Source of the DNA: TMED8 sp038125725
GTDB lineage: Bacteria; Pseudomonadota; Alphaproteobacteria; Rhodospirillales; Casp-alpha2
Assembly (NCBI GenBank): GCA_038125725.1
Contig: JAYPEK010000078.1
Coordinates: forward strand, 1-13,832
Reading direction: 5' to 3'
Length of the DNA stretch: 13,832 nucleotides
This document shows, piece by piece, positions 13,799 to 13,832 of this stretch. The notes below the pieces were generated by a model. It had not been told where the DNA came from. It did not search any database and worked only from the letters and a program-made list of their open reading frames with translations. How positions within the stretch are numbered: the stretch's first letter is position 1; each line of letters begins with the position of its first letter. The position numbers and the translations under genes were made by a program.

Positions 13799-13832
13799 AG
13801 GTGGAGTCACGTTTGAAGTGCAACACGTTTGA

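Larger units (their letters stand above)
13589..13832. other. Gene-free 3' region with regulatory-looking elements
   Basis: No protein-coding gene is supported in these 244 bases. The first 120 bases are clearly more AT-rich than the rest of the window and hold an AT hairpin and a promoter. The remainder contains a short CGCCG/CGGCG hairpin (13667-13681), a GGCC-GG-GGCC repeat near 13715 and a REP-like hairpin near the end. The only frame after the promoter is a 16-codon ATG frame at 13650. Confidence 0.6.

Noticed and set aside
1..13832. Possible CRISPR, tRNA, phage or transposon features
   Set aside because: No repeat-spacer pattern, cloverleaf with CCA-type acceptor, integrase, transposase or terminal repeats were recognised on either strand by eye.

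Overview
This is a GC-rich, densely coded window whose codon use, protein families and tight overlapping gene junctions suggest an alphaproteobacterium, perhaps a Rhodospirillales-like free-living form. That placement is inference from the sequence style; there is no rRNA or other taxonomic marker. No tRNA, rRNA, CRISPR array, transposase or integrase was seen.

Layout. (1) Bases 1-1347, minus strand: a truncated remnant of a metallo-beta-lactamase-fold gene, then a secreted M23-type (LytM-like) cell-wall protein that appears to lack one catalytic histidine. (2) Bases 1348-1454: a divergent promoter region. (3) Bases 1455-4028, plus strand: a DoeA/EutD-like ectoine hydrolase, a small NTF2/SnoaL-like protein and a DoeB/EutE-like N-acetyl-diaminobutyrate deacetylase. 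(4) Bases 4029-11039, plus strand: a GntR/HutC regulator preceded by a promoter with a 22-bp operator-like palindrome, a large DUF3604 (PHP-like) protein, a VOC protein, and a four-subunit succinate dehydrogenase/fumarate reductase-like complex in the order B-C-D-A. From the DUF3604 gene to the flavoprotein gene, the reading frames overlap by ATGA or are separated by about 10 bases or fewer. (5) Bases 11140-13588: a circularly permuted ATP-grasp protein and its usual partner, an alpha-E (DUF403) protein. (6) Bases 13589-13832: no gene, but an AT hairpin, a strong sigma-70-type promoter reading out of the window, and a REP-like GC hairpin.

The main candidate for an undescribed system is the block from about 1455 to 11039. 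The first half resembles the two-enzyme module that opens the ectoine ring and removes the acetyl group. The usual ectoine partners (DoeC/DoeD, EutABC, AsnC- or MocR-type regulators, ectoine transporters) are absent here. Instead there is an NTF2-like gene, a HutC-type regulator, a DUF3604 protein, a VOC protein and a complete membrane-bound Sdh-like oxidoreductase. The flavoprotein keeps the fumarate/succinate catalytic residues but has Cys at the usual FAD-linking His position and changes in the substrate-loop signature. A reasonable model, which is inference, is a substrate-induced catabolic locus: a cyclic or N-acylated amino compound is opened and deacylated in the cytosol, further processed by the DUF3604 and VOC proteins, and a dicarboxylate-like product is oxidised with electrons passed to quinone.
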